Origin: Sthenelais limicola
Taxonomy: Eukaryota; Annelida; Polychaeta; Phyllodocida; Sigalionidae
Direction of reading: 5' to 3'
NCBI GenBank assembly: GCA_942159475.1
Contig: OW804102.1
Coordinates: forward strand, 23,688,684 to 23,752,683
Length of the DNA stretch: 64,000 nucleotides
The notes under the pieces are model-generated. The model ran no database searches, had not been told where the DNA came from, and saw nothing but the letters and a program-made list of their open reading frames with translations. A program made the translations under genes and the position numbers. This document shows, one piece after another, positions 36,642 through 48,570 of this stretch. Positions within the stretch are counted from its first letter, which is position 1; each line of letters starts with the position of its first letter.

Positions 36642-36764
36642 GTAGGTAATTTGAGTTGTGTCGGTAGGAATTGATCGTGGTATATTGTTGTGGCGGTGGG
36701 GATACTGTTAGTTTTGATAGGGTACTGGAAATAAAACCCTTACTCTTTTGTCATTGTTATTTTA

Positions 36765-36801
36765 TTGTCACAAGCTTTCGGGTGACTTCCCTTCATCAGG
36801 T
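36765..36801 (-). ncRNA. Hammerhead-ribozyme-like core, minus strand
   Basis: Read on the minus strand, CCTGATGAAGGG, a 6-base loop and CCCGAAAGC give the invariant CUGAUGA and GAAA boxes around a 3 bp GGG/CCC stem II. Stems I and III and the cleavage triplet are not established by eye. Such motifs occur in Penelope-like retroelement ends, and A-rich sequence follows. It lies in P6 intron 1, antisense to the gene. Confidence 0.4.
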
Positions 36802-36934
36802 TGTTGATTTTGGTTATTCATTTCAAGATCTAACAATGTTTAGAACTAAGACTCACTGGATCGTAAGAACACTACAAACATTAGAATCAAATATAAAATA
36901 TGGCTTATCAACTGAACATTCTCACACCTTGATG

Positions 36935-37115
36935 TAGGTTCCTATGGCTGGTCCTCCCCGAGATCCTGGGGTAGTCAACCATAAATCTATTGCTGTATGA
37001 TGTTTTGTCAGACTGTTTTCTCCACCTCCCATTGCTAGTCTTATACAGACTGCTGGGTTAGTTTACTACCATCTATTGCTGGATGATGTTCAACCAGGCT
37101 GTTTAGTTCTCCCAC
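36935..37115. repeat. ~86 bp tandem repeat R4 in P6 intron 1
   Basis: Two units with CTGGTCCTCC, GGGGTAGT and CTATTGCTG.ATGATGTT match the R4 repeat in the same intron of P5, so the array predates that duplication. Confidence 0.65.
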
Positions 37116-37384
37116 TGAGTAATGTGCCTAAAATCCCCAAAATGATATTTTTAAAGGATTTGTACTATACGATCTATAGATCTATGCATATTATAAGTAC
37201 TTTGGTGTTCAGCTACAATAGTCACATAACTGCCTATAAATATGAAGACATTGTACTAAATATATCCAATTGTTAGGGAATATATATATGTAACTTTACT
37301 ACTGATTGTCTTCCCAGGAATATAGATAAATTCATAAATATCTATTTACAAATAGTTATCAGATTCCTAAAAGGCATGTTTGTT

Positions 37385-38170
37385 TAATAATTTTATTCTA
37401 TCACAACATTTTTCCCGGAAGGGCGCTATTCTCAGGTGGAAAGTACATCTAGATAAATCTTTTTCATTATAAAAATAATAACATAACCAATTACTCGCAT
37501 AAATGTAGTGAAAAATATATGAGTTGTTTATAACTCCTTAAGGCTGTTCTATAATAAGGCAGACACTCAACCCAAACCCGACCTCATGATCTGGCTCTTT
37601 TTCCAAAACTTCTCAATACATTTTCTTCTACCGTTTCTTCTCAAATTGAATATATTACTTAGGTCTTGAATATTTGCAGTTTGGTGCTGTAATATAAGTA
37701 GTCTTGTTTCTCTTCTTAACCTTAGGGGAAGTAATTTTGCTCTTTTATGTAATTTGACGAGTGAAACATGGCTAACCCTTCTACCTGTGATCATCTTTAA
37801 CGCTCTGTTTTGGACATTTTGTAAGCGTTTACACGAAGATTTGTAAGCCAGATCCACCAAAAATGAACCAATCTCAATGATTGGCAAGATAAAGGTCTTA
37901 TGAATCTGCAATACTATATTTCTATCAAGAGGATCCTGAGATAAAGGTTTGACAGATTGCGTATGTAGGAAAGGCGTTTCCCAAACTTCAGGTTAGGGTA
38001 AAAAACAACTCTCAAATATAAAAAAACAACTCCCAAATATCTAAAATCATCTACTATATCAATAACTTGGTCATTCATTCGGAAAGGAACATCATCACGG
38101 GACAAATACTTAACATTCACTCGAAGTGCATTATTGATTATCATAATTTTGGTTTTGTTAGGATTAGGCT
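37385..38170 (-). pseudogene. Non-LTR reverse-transcriptase C-terminus in P6 intron 1
   Basis: On the minus strand, NKTKIMIINNA, then VDDFRYLGVVF, and after a frame break near 37912, LQNVQNRALKMITGRR and LPLRLRRETRLL are readable. This is the C-terminal part of a LINE reverse transcriptase. A small internal duplication (TCCCAAATAT/TCTCAAATAT, about 38000-38040) corrupts the frame. The intron sequence on either side matches P5 intron 1, which lacks it, so it is an insertion. Confidence 0.8.
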
Positions 38171-38326
38171 ATTATTGACATTTGCTTGATCCCATCCTTC
38201 CAAGTATGGTATTATCTCGAAATCAATGTTTTGTGATTTATAACTCATTTCTATGCAACAAGTCACAAATGATACTAAGTTTCATATTATTTATAAATAT
38301 ATGCAGTCAGACCAGACAATAACAAG

Positions 38327-39894
38327 ATGAAGATAATCTTGGTCACCATCATGCTCACAATTATGATTGTGAACTCAGTCAACTCTTACAAAATGGTAAG
38401 TTTATTCTTTATGAAACAACAAAACATACAATAGAGGAAATCAATAGTCTTTGACCATAGATGATACTGTGCTAAAACTATAAATTGTGTCATTTTATTC
38501 ACTAAGCATTAAGAATATAGAATATTGTTTTCATAATGAATGGATCTTGCATTGTATTCTTGGAACCTAATACCTAGAGTATTTTGAAGGAAATAGCATA
38601 ATAGTATTGGCAGAATTGGACAGCAGGTACATCATAGAATCACTTTTTTGCAAACATTTTTGTTGGAAAAGATTTTGCAGTAGTCAACTATAAATATGCA
38701 TAGTCTTATGTCAGCTATTCAAAGAGGTGGTTTAATTCATGACCAGACCAATCTGATTCACTTATCATCATTATTCAGTTTACTGGATTGATATCTTTAT
38801 AAACTGAGGTTTAAAAACCCATAAAAAAATCATCTGATTGATTGTAATAACATTCTCTCATCCTGATCTCTTTTCTAATATTTTAACATTTATTTCTATA
38901 GCAGAAATTGAATGATGCCCATGTTGATCCTGTGAAAAGGCAGCAAGACAAACCACCATGTATTTCCAAGGTAAGGCAACTGTTTGATGCGTCTAGGTAG
39001 GTTGGGTCCCACAAGCTAACTGAAACCTTAACAAAACCACTACCTCAACTTTTCTCCGGGAAACCGGGAACGATCACGAGTACAGATTTTACCCCTGAGT
39101 GTGTGTGCGCATGTGTGTGTGTGAGGGATACTACCTCCACTGCAGTGGCGCCCACTGTTGGATTAATATATTATGCATATGTGCCATATAAACAACATAT
39201 ACATAAATGCATATATCCTATAGGAAATGCACCCACTGTATTCTGCAAGTCTGTCAAAGATTTGCTTCCCCTCCAAATCCAGTGAGCTAAACATTGCAGA
39301 CGGAAACCAAACTTCTGCCCCTATGATTATTATTAGCATGAATTCCTATCTTTTTGGAAACCAACCCCAATAATAATGATAAAAGCAATAATGATGATAA
39401 TAACAATAATAATAAATTCTTTTATTTTGGCAAGTAGGTACATTTAGACACAGAACAAGACAAAATATAGCTAGTATGCTTCAGATTACAAATCTGGTCT
39501 TCCAGCATATGCCTCTAAGCTAAGGTTTTTTGTATATATTTCTAGGGGTTTGGGTTTAATGGGCTAGTTTATCAGGAGTTATTTTATCCCTTATAAAGAT
39601 ATAATCTGATATCATACTGGTGTAACATCCTTATTAAGAGTGAGTTTTAAGAACATACTCTAAGGTATACATGAGACACAAATATTTGCAAGGTCATGAA
39701 TTAATAAGAAATATCAAAAAATTGCAAATAAGAATGTGCTGAGATTGAGTATCAAGATGTAGATAGTTTAATGTTTGAATAAATAGTTTCAGGAGGCAGT
39801 GAAGAGGGCTACAGCGGATCTAGCAGATGAATTCATGGCCTCCATTGAAGACAAGTCAGAAATCACAAGGCGTAGCGAAGATTTCACCCGCTAG
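38327..39894 (+). CDS. P6: small secreted precursor, type 2
   Basis: Coding exons are 38327-38395, 38902-38970 and 39793-39894, all phase 0, giving about 79 residues. The exon carrying the start follows ATGCAG (from 38307). The signal peptide starts MKIILVTIMLTIMIVNSVNS. Exon 2 has VKR then QQDKPPCISK with the single conserved Cys. Exon 3 reads EAVKRATADLADEFMAS and ends EDFTR. Cleavage at the two KR sites would free a short one-Cys peptide with N-terminal Gln, which could become pyroglutamate; this is inferred. It is nearest to P5 but has a different tail. Confidence 0.77.
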
Positions 39895-40035
39895 ACCTGT
39901 TTCCACAATGGACCAATGGCCTTGACACCATATGAAGCTCCATGCAACGAGTTACACTAAACTATACTATTTGTGTAAAAAACAATATGCTGACTATATT
40001 GATAAACCTCGGGAGTCTTTCTCCCTGAAGATATA

Positions 40036-40041
40036 AATAAA
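40036..40041 (+). terminator. P6 polyadenylation signal
   Basis: AATAAA lies about 140 bases past the stop and is followed by a T/G-rich stretch (TGTTACCTTGTTTTTATG). Confidence 0.65.
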
Positions 40042-42009
40042 GAAAATTGATGCAAATTGAATACTGTTACCTTGTTTTTATGTTTTACTTTGATGAGTAA
40101 GTGATGGTATTCCTTGACTTGATTGTTTTATTATGATTATAATATTTTATTTCCATTTCACATATACAACCGTTGTCATACATATTAAGTACATAGATAT
40201 AAAGAATAGAAAAGGAATATTGTCTGTGACTGTCACAGCTCTTCCGAACACCCTATGAACGCCAAACACCCCATGTTTAAGTTTAAAAGAACATCTGAGC
40301 TTGGGTGTTTCAAAACCATATATGTAGGTTTTTCCAGGTGGGGGCAACCTCGAAATGTAGAGACATAATATATGTTGTTTTTTCGGTTTGTGGGGAGGGG
40401 GAATAAAATAGGGGCAAAAATGGATCTTTGTTTAATCTACTTTTTTAGCTTGGCAGTTTAGGTACACACATGGGTTAAGGTTATATTCTCAGATCTGGCA
40501 ACACAAAGCATTTTACCAAATCTACACTTTGGTTTACCTATAGATGTGAAGAAAGTTTTTTCATATATTAAACATGCACTGGAAACTGAATCACCCAAAG
40601 GAAGATGGTAAGTCAGAGAGCAATAAGTGAAGCAACTGTAGTGAGGGATTAAAGGGGGTCACATGTATAAAAGTACCCATTTCAGCCTTGCAGCAAAAGC
40701 AATGGAAGGAAAACCAGTCCAGAAGGATATGAGGCAGAATGTATAGTTTTTGTAAAGATAATAATAAAGAAATTTAGATCCATTCAATACATTGAGAAAG
40801 TTATGATTAAGCAGAAAGGGAATGGAGATTTATGAGATATATTATATTTGTGAAAATTATTGATTTTAAAATTATATCCAAGAATTAAAGTGGTGTACTA
40901 GAAAGGTAAACTTCAGAGGAAGAGCGTGTAAGCGATATAATGTATTTCAATACAAAGTAGACAACTGATACAACGGGAAGGAACATCACAAAAGTTTATT
41001 ATTGTAACAAGAGCTGAGAGGGAATACAAAAATGAAAATACCCAAAACAAAATCATAAAAGTCGAGACAATTACTAGAAGAAAATAAACTTGCTTTATAA
41101 TAAGGTGACACAATCTTTTGAATTGTACGAGCCAAGAGGGCATGAAACTGGAAAAAGGAAGAAATTCACTATCAGAGTTATTATAAATATCTAAATATTG
41201 ATAAGACTAAGCTTTTCGGTCAGGTAAGAATTTAATCCTTTTGGATATCATGTATCAACAACAAAATATGCGTGTCATAGTTGTCATTAAGGTTGTCAAA
41301 CTTATTCAATAAAAAAGGATTCCATTAAAACGAACAAATTTGAAATGCCTTAAAAACCAAATGATTGATTCTTCATGTCAAATTAAATGTCAGAAACCAA
41401 TATCCCTAATGGCAAAAGCCCTACAAGTCCTGACATCATGTCAACATTAACCAACCAAATATCATTTCATTCCATTTGTATTTAATGGGCATGATGCTGA
41501 GAATGTACTAAAAAAGTCCATTTTAATATAGCATGTTTTAAGTTTAATACTTTTAATGCTAGGATTGATGTTAGGGGTCGCATCAAAATAGTTTCTCTGA
41601 TGTAATATATGGATCAAATTATCAAAAATGCGTATAATCATCGGTGCACAGCCCCTAACACAGTATGTAGTCAGAACCTAGCATTCAAAAACCTTTCAAT
41701 CTTGAGTTTAAAGCAGCATTCTCTGCTATTACGACAAACACCATCTTTACCTAATGTACTCATATTATAACCTATATAACAGGATTCATCAATATTGTGC
41801 TGCAGGTGTATGTTTATACTAGAATTTTAAGTAGAATTGGTCAAGCAAAAACAGCCTCCGGTGAGTGATAATAAGTGAAGTTAACAAAACAATGGATTCG
41901 GGCGGGTCTTCCAAATACAAATAAAGACATTCATAAAGCCCTCTAGCAAAAACAACAAGACAAAATCCCCCAAAATGCTGGTCAAATGATCTATAGCTCA
42001 GTTGGACAT
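40042..42009. other. Spacer, no recognisable gene
   Basis: Several frames of 60-76 codons exist but none has splice context or recognisable sequence. No repeat of note was found by eye. Confidence 0.4.
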
Positions 42010-42170
42010 CTCACTGCCTTGCGTGTACTAGAAGTGATTTATTGGTTGCCATAGTGATTAATGTTGACACCAAACTCACAAGGTGTGAAGGTCACATTAT
42101 TGATGCAATAGGGGCTTGGCACTCTTTTATTGCTTATAGATCATTGGCAGAAAGGAACTTTGAATAAGTT
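42010..42170 (+). repeat. Dispersed coding-like fragment, copy 1
   Basis: An open stretch reads CTRSDLLVAIVINVDTKL then TRCEGHIIDAIG. It matches 47796-47959 in the same frame. Substitutions that change amino acids outnumber silent ones (about 7 to 3 by eye), so no selection on the protein is evident. The source is unknown. Confidence 0.45.
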
Positions 42171-42249
42171 AATAGGAATTAAACTCAAAATAGTTGCTAG
42201 TAAATACTACATGGTATGGGGTATATCAGGCATTTTCAAAAAGCCTAAA

Positions 42250-43387
42250 TTAAAGGTAAAACAGAATTTATTTAATTTGAGTCTTAAGTTTAAACTACTA
42301 GATCTGCAATAATGCTTTCCCTGGCAAATGAGATATATATCACTTTATGAAAGTTCTGTCAGTAAAATTTGTTTAAAAGAAATGGTTGTAACATTTACAA
42401 GTGAGTGGTTAATTGATTTAGGTTTCTGCAGGGTTCACAGGAGGACAGTTTTGTTAGGCTGAGCTCCTATTGCACCTCCTATGGCTTGTGCAGTGGGAGG
42501 GAAAGTGTTATTGCTAGACCAGCTGCTTTTACTTGGAGGAACCTCGCCCACATTTATGAACATTTTGATGACACCCCTTAGGAACATATGATAACCCCCC
42601 AACATCCTTTACTTTCACTTATTATCGATCACCGCTTTCACTTATTATCGCTCAAATGCACTCTTTTTCTTTTAGATGGTGTAAATGTAACAAAACAGCA
42701 AATTATTGAAGTAGGTTCAATAGGTAAAACAATGAGCAAAATATTTTACATTTGTTTTAACTGTAACTGTTTTTCTCATGAAGAAAGGAGCTTTACCTAA
42801 AAGAGGAATATATATGCATTATTGGTATTGTATTATAATATGTTATTTTTATATTTCCCCAGAATCATATATAATAATATTATAATATGTGTATATAGAG
42901 TATATTATACTCTTTTGGAAAATGTCCATGAAATTTGCTTCCAATTGTTAGTTCAAACTTTAAATGAAACATTGTCTAGAAGGCAAGGGGTAATCACAAT
43001 ACATGCTGGTATCTTCCTCTTTGTACAATAGCCCACAAATAGCCCCATCAATATTTTCACACAGAAAATAACATTCAATTAATCTAGTTTGTAACAAATA
43101 GCATCATTAGTAGTGTTATAATCCTTAATAGCTGAATAAAAGCATTTACCATTTACCAAGTAATCAATCACCAGTAACAAACAGATATTGGCAATGCTTC
43201 CTGACAACACTAATGTACAAGTAATGAATGCTAAAATATAACAATGAATATTATCTTTACAGATTAATACAAAATAAATATGAGGGATAGTATACTAAGT
43301 GCATTTTGACAAGAAGCATTTATAGTTGGTCATACAATGATGGAGAATAGGAATAAATCAAGTAAGCCCTAAACATTAGAAGCTGGG
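42250..43387. repeat. P7 upstream block, duplicated before P3
   Basis: It aligns with 12331-13460. The region just upstream of the TATA box (AATCAAGTAAGCCCTAAACA) is almost unchanged between P3 and P7, which suggests regulatory constraint or gene conversion. Confidence 0.75.
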
Positions 43388-43458
43388 TATATATAGGAGT
43401 GGCAGAAACAAGTCATGACAAATATCCAGAAGCCCATGTTTTTAAAGCACAACTCAAG
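43388..43458 (+). promoter_or_regulatory. P7 promoter and noncoding first exon
   Basis: TATATATA lies at 43388-43395. The noncoding exon, about 43419-43458, ends CAACTCAAG before GTAAGG. It is the same class as P3. Confidence 0.72.
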
Positions 43459-43906
43459 GTAAGGTGATTCTAAACATTTTCTATATCAATTGACAAATAC
43501 ACATTTCATATTTTGGCTTGAGTATTGAAATTAATGTTAATAATATTAAGTTACAATTTCAATTTGATAGTCTTTGGTTAGTTAGTACTGTGTTTATCTT
43601 AACATCCAGAAACATATTAAACTAACAGAATATGAACTAATAATACATTATCAAAGGACCCCAAGTAAGGACATTAAATGGAAAAGGAGTTTGTCATGAT
43701 ATAGGGAAGAAATTACATCACAATTTCACTTCACTGCATCTGAAAATACTTGCAACATCATACCTCATATCTATAGTTTAAGTCCCTTCTGTAAAAAGCT
43801 TGGATATTACTGTGAGAGCCTTTAACCCTAAACTGGTGATATGAACTTTGTTTTAAATGTAGCAATGAGTTACCGAATGTATGCTTCAATCATACCAGAT
43901 TCAGAC

Positions 43907-45451
43907 ATGATGAAGTTCATATTGATTACACTCGCCTTGACAGTCCTGATTGTTGAGTCAGCCCCCTCTCCAGGATGTGTAAGTCTTCATAATTTGTTCT
44001 TTATCGCCTACGTCAAAACGAAATAGGTTGAAGCACCTCCATCAACCAAGTCATGTGTAGCGATTATATAAGTAGTTTTATTTCCAATATTATAACAGTT
44101 AGATGATATAGAAAATCGGTATATACCCTTTTGTGATAAAAAACGGTGATTGCATCAGCATAAACCATGTATCAAACCAATTTGAATGTGCCTATTATTT
44201 AATGTAAATCTGGTGTTTGGCTGATGTAATGTGAATTGTTCGTGATATTCTCTGGCTGTGCCCTGTGAATATATATATGTGTCCTGTGAATATATGGTTG
44301 CAGAATAAAAACATTTATCTAATATTTAACAAATGTCATGGCTTATTGTCCTGTCATGAACTCACACTGTTTTTGATAGAATGGCGTGGTAAGGAGTCCT
44401 GCTAATAGACGCATGCTGGAGGGCCGAGAAGAGGTAATTCTGCAAACATTAAGTTCGTCATGTCGTTAAAAAAAGTATAATTTGCCTTCGCTTATCCTCT
44501 CAAATAACCCAAGTTTAAAAACAAAACATGCAATCAAATTACAGTTCAATTTACGCGCACAGTTTTTCAAATCAATGCAATGCCAAGTATACTCAGATAT
44601 ACCTTCTATGTATCATTTCAGTCTAATTTATCAGAATTAAGAAAATGTGTAGAACTGTTATTTGTGCATTTTCTGACGATCTGACCCATGGACCCATGTA
44701 GCATTCATGAATGCAAGGATTAAGTTCCAAAGCTCCATGAATATTAGCGAAATTAATCATGAGCTACTGTGTAACATCAGTGCTGTTGTGTGATATAATT
44801 TTAACGTCTTTGCCCTGTCGGGCTTTTTGGGGTTGTTTAACATGAAAGGATTTAATGCCTAACCGTACCCATCGATTAAGTCAAATTTGACAATGTAATT
44901 TGAGAATAAATTGTTAAATTTTAAAAATTCCAATGAAATTCAATGTATGAATAATGTCTTATATACTAATATTGCCTTTGTTTCTCAAATTTATGTTCGT
45001 ATGTTTGAAACGTATCACAGATTATGAAATATGTAAGAAATACAATTTTTTTGAAAAAGAATATAATGTGCCCAACGCCAAAGGAGAAGGTAACATTATC
45101 TCAACAGCTGTTAATTATTATGAGCGATTTCATTACTTTTAGTTAGATGTACTGAAGTTATAAGATGATAAAATAAGGTAGCAAAAAAGGAAATGGTGGT
45201 TATAATAATGTGAAATCATGTATAATGATAATAAAAAAAAGGGTGATTAGTTTCAGGAGACAGTGAAGAAAGTATTGGAGCGACTAGCCGATAGATTTAA
45301 GGCCTTCAAAGACGAGCACCCAGGATTTCTAACACGTTATCCAGTTGACGGTGAAAGACGTAGTACTCGGCAAAATCTGAACAATGGTGAAAGATCTAAC
45401 TCAAAGCGTAGGCCTAATCCAGATGATGCTGGCCCCCACAGATCCTACTAG
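43907..45451 (+). CDS. P7: small secreted precursor, type 1
   Basis: Coding exons are 43907-43978, 44380-44433 and 45257-45451, all phase 0, giving about 106 residues. The signal peptide starts MMKFILITLALTVLIVES and its exon ends PGC. Exon 2 is NGVVRSPANRRMLEGREE. Exon 3 (ETVKKVLERLADRFKAFKDE...) has no Cys at all, unlike P1 and P3, and ends after SKRR in a Pro-rich tail, GPHRSY. In-frame ATGs upstream in the same exon (from 43865) could extend the N-terminus by 14 residues; MMKF is preferred for a normal signal peptide. Function unknown. Confidence 0.72.
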
Positions 45452-45727
45452 TAAACACCTGCCGCGAATTGACCAATGTTATTTCGGTGAAGTCATCAGA
45501 AAATGTATAAGTTGCCTTCACTATTCAAGTGAAGTATCCCATGTTTAATATACCATCTATGCATCACACACAGTTCAACAGAACCTAACGGATTTTGGAA
45601 CCACTGCAATACAAAGTATACTCAAATTTATTGTTCATCAAAATTTAGCATAATTTACAAAACACGTAGAGCAAGCAAGTGGACAATTCCAGGCGACCTG
45701 ACCCATTTACATAAGCACCTATTGTGA

Positions 45728-45733
45728 AATAAA
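45728..45733 (+). terminator. P7 polyadenylation signal
   Basis: AATAAA lies about 275 bases past the stop; it is the first clear signal downstream. Confidence 0.5.
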
Positions 45734-47145
45734 TATGCACCTTCTGCATTGGTATTATTTGCAAGACTTTCTGCATTCAGCCCTAACTCTATACCGAAAT
45801 TCTCTTTTTGTTCTACCTAATTCAGACGTAAGATATTTCTTTTACAGCAGCTTTTTTGTTTGGCACACAATCGCCTAGCCCTTATGAGGGCTTTTAGTTA
45901 TTAAAAACAGGGGAGTGCAATAAAAGGAACTTTCTATCTCGCAGAAATGAATATATTCAAACCTCTTCTACTTCATGGATACATTTCCAATATTTTTCTT
46001 TTAATTGAAATGCGAAAGAGTCTAAATTCCGGGCAACATTAACATCTCTTACTCAGGAGGGTACAATGTATACAGTAACTTTGGCACCTCAGGACCATGG
46101 TATGGACAGACTTTACACAAGGGGCATGATGAAAGATTAATAATAATAGACAACATTTCTAAAATGCTCATGTTGAAAAAGTAATACTGTAGTAATGAGA
46201 TATTTGAATGAGAAGTTGATCAATTGTTGTGCAGCGGATTTCAATTCAAGTCTATTTCAGACAGTAGTAAACTAACGAGTTAGTTTCAGTATAAACAAAA
46301 TTTACAATTTTAATTCATAGACAATATATGAAACTAGGCTAATTTGATGGTTCAAATAAAGATATTTTATAAAGTATTAGCTGCACTGAGATATTATTAC
46401 ATTAGTGAGATAACCATAAAATTATCATATGATAATGTGATATAAGATATGGCATTGCCATATCATATTTTCAGCTTTGGCAATGTTGAATGTACAAAAG
46501 GGAATAGGAATTGGAAAACATAAATATCCCTCCTGCATGTCTACCTCATTCTGATGGTTAAGGGTTGAATCTGTTTCATATTTGTTGCTCTTGCAGGTTT
46601 GATAAAGGACTATGCAGCATTTAATATTTTGTGTTTGACTTATTGCCAAGCAAATCACTATAATGCAAACCAAAGCTATTGCTTTATCAGCCGGGATAAT
46701 TAGGACTCATGCGAAATCGTTAAGTTGATCACAAGTGGCCAGCAAATACCGTCAGACACTATCATGTCCTGGTCATTAAAGAGGAGACCAATTATGACAA
46801 CAAACCAACAAAACCTAAAATGATGGTCCGCACTTAAAGCTATACTATCGGTCTTCATATGAGTCCAAATTTATATTTTCGGGGACTCACTGAGCTCATC
46901 TCCTGCGATTGCTTCATTCATTATCACTCACCTGCTGCCCTATTTGCTTCGCTGCTTCAGCTTCAAATTCTTGTAAATACATGCATAAAACAGCAGCAGG
47001 ATATTGATATATTCAGTCCTATAATAGGTCATTATATGAGAACATTAAGTCTAGATGTGTTTGTTGTAATGGCTGAAAATGCGGCTATAATGGAGCAAGA
47101 TCTGGCGAGGGAGGAACTGGGACAAACATGGTCAAATAGTGTCTA
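45734..47145. other. Spacer, no type 2 partner for P7
   Basis: No LADEFMAS-type exon follows P7, so the pair pattern ends here. A 95-codon frame at 46859-47146 contains a CAGCAGCAGGATATTGATA-like string also found near 61136, so it is at least partly repeat. Confidence 0.5.
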
Positions 47146-47249
47146 AAGGACCTAATCCGCTAAGCTGATTCTCATGCGATTTTGCAGCACCCTGTTCCAC
47201 TAAATTCTGTGAGAATCGCATGAGCATCGGCTTGGTGGACTAGGCTCTT
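47146..47249. mobile_element. ~105 bp palindromic MITE, copy 1
   Basis: AAGGACCTAATCCGCTAAGC and its near-complement GCTTGGTGGACTAGGCTCTT form the ends, with GATTCTCATGCGA inverted inside. It is homologous to 52112-52221, more diverged. Confidence 0.75.
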
Positions 47250-47795
47250 AGAAGATGCCCATGTGGTGTGGGAGAAAGTTTACAACACATTCCCAATAAC
47301 TGCCCCTTAAGGTTTGATTCCACTGTTGTGTATCTCCTCTGCTGTCGTTTTGGCTGCGTTCTACAGTGCATTCTATATCCGAATATAATAACAAATGGAG
47401 CTGGTCAGAAGGGAGTCTTGATAGGTTGTCCGACATAATTAATAAATGACAATAATTATAAACCACATATTCGCCGCAATAAGCAGGTGTCCTGGTGGAG
47501 GCCTCTCTAATAGCACACATAGGACAGAACTCGTAGAGACAAACAATATGGATATTGATGTGGCACGATAGGATCCGATGATGATGAGCAAATACAAGTA
47601 TTGATAAGCCTTGAGTGAGTTCCATACCCAAATAGGACCACCTTTGTGTCATAGGAGGGGTTTGAACCAAGTTTAAGTCCTAAATATTAGGATTTTAAAC
47701 AACTGAATTCATTTATAATATATAAAAACTAATAATTCACTGTCAACCCTGATTGAGGGAGATTAGAGACAAATATATTGACATCTACATCCCTG

Positions 47796-47959
47796 TGTGC
47801 CAGAGCTGTACCAGAAGTGATGTATCGGTTGGCATAGTGAGTTATGTTGACACAGAACTCACCAAGTGTGAAGGTCATATTATTGATGCAATAGAGGAAG
47901 TGTACTTGTCACTCTCTGAGGCATTTGCAGGAATGAATAGAAGCTACTTTCCCACTTAA
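47796..47959 (+). repeat. Dispersed coding-like fragment, copy 2
   Basis: It reads CTRSDVSVGIVSYVDTEL then TKCEGHIIDAIEEVY and matches 42010-42125 in frame. Origin unknown. Confidence 0.45.
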
Positions 47960-48164
47960 CATCATTCCTACCCATCTTAGTCCAGCAGGTAATCAGATAG
48001 TTGAAGGTTTTTGTTTTATAATATCATGGAAATTGGAAAACATGTAGTTAATTATGTATGAATACGTATCAAGAGGCAGATTCCACTAAATCGAGAAGGC
48101 CGCCATTTTTGTTTATATTTTCTCTCTCGATGGTTGGGATTGATTGTAGTATACTAACCCAGGT

Positions 48165-48570
48165 GGAAGACTAGCTAGAGGAGCTGAACTAAACAGCCTG
48201 GTAAACCATCCTACAATAATAGGTGACAATATCCTACCTCAGGGGTTAGTTGAGGACCAGCTATAGGCGCTGGTAAAATACAATACAACAATATATGGTA
48301 GTATCCTACCCCTGGCGTTAGTGGAAGATGAGCTATAGGAGCTAAACTAAACAGCTTGGTAAAACATAATACAACAATATATGGTAGTAAACTACCCCAG
48401 GAGTAAGTAGACGACGGAACCGACATGCAGATCACCCAACCCCACCCCCTTGGAGTTGCCCCTAGAGTTACTACCCTCCCCTTATTCCAGAAGATACATT
48501 TTCTACAATAGACTACCCTAGGAGTAGGAAATAGTGAAGGACTGGCTATAGAAGCTGAACTAAGAACCGT
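48165..48570. repeat. Tandem repeat R4, inverted array of ~4 units
   Basis: GCTGAACTAAACAGCCTGGT, CTACAATAAT and CCAGCTATAGGCGC recur about every 85 bases. This is the reverse complement of the repeat in introns 1 of P5 and P6. One unit is split by a C-rich insert (48435-48510). Confidence 0.65.

Noticed and set aside
47248..47670. 140-codon minus-strand frame
   Set aside because: No recognisable motif. It starts at the edge of the palindromic MITE and has no promoter, and Cys/His-rich spots look random.
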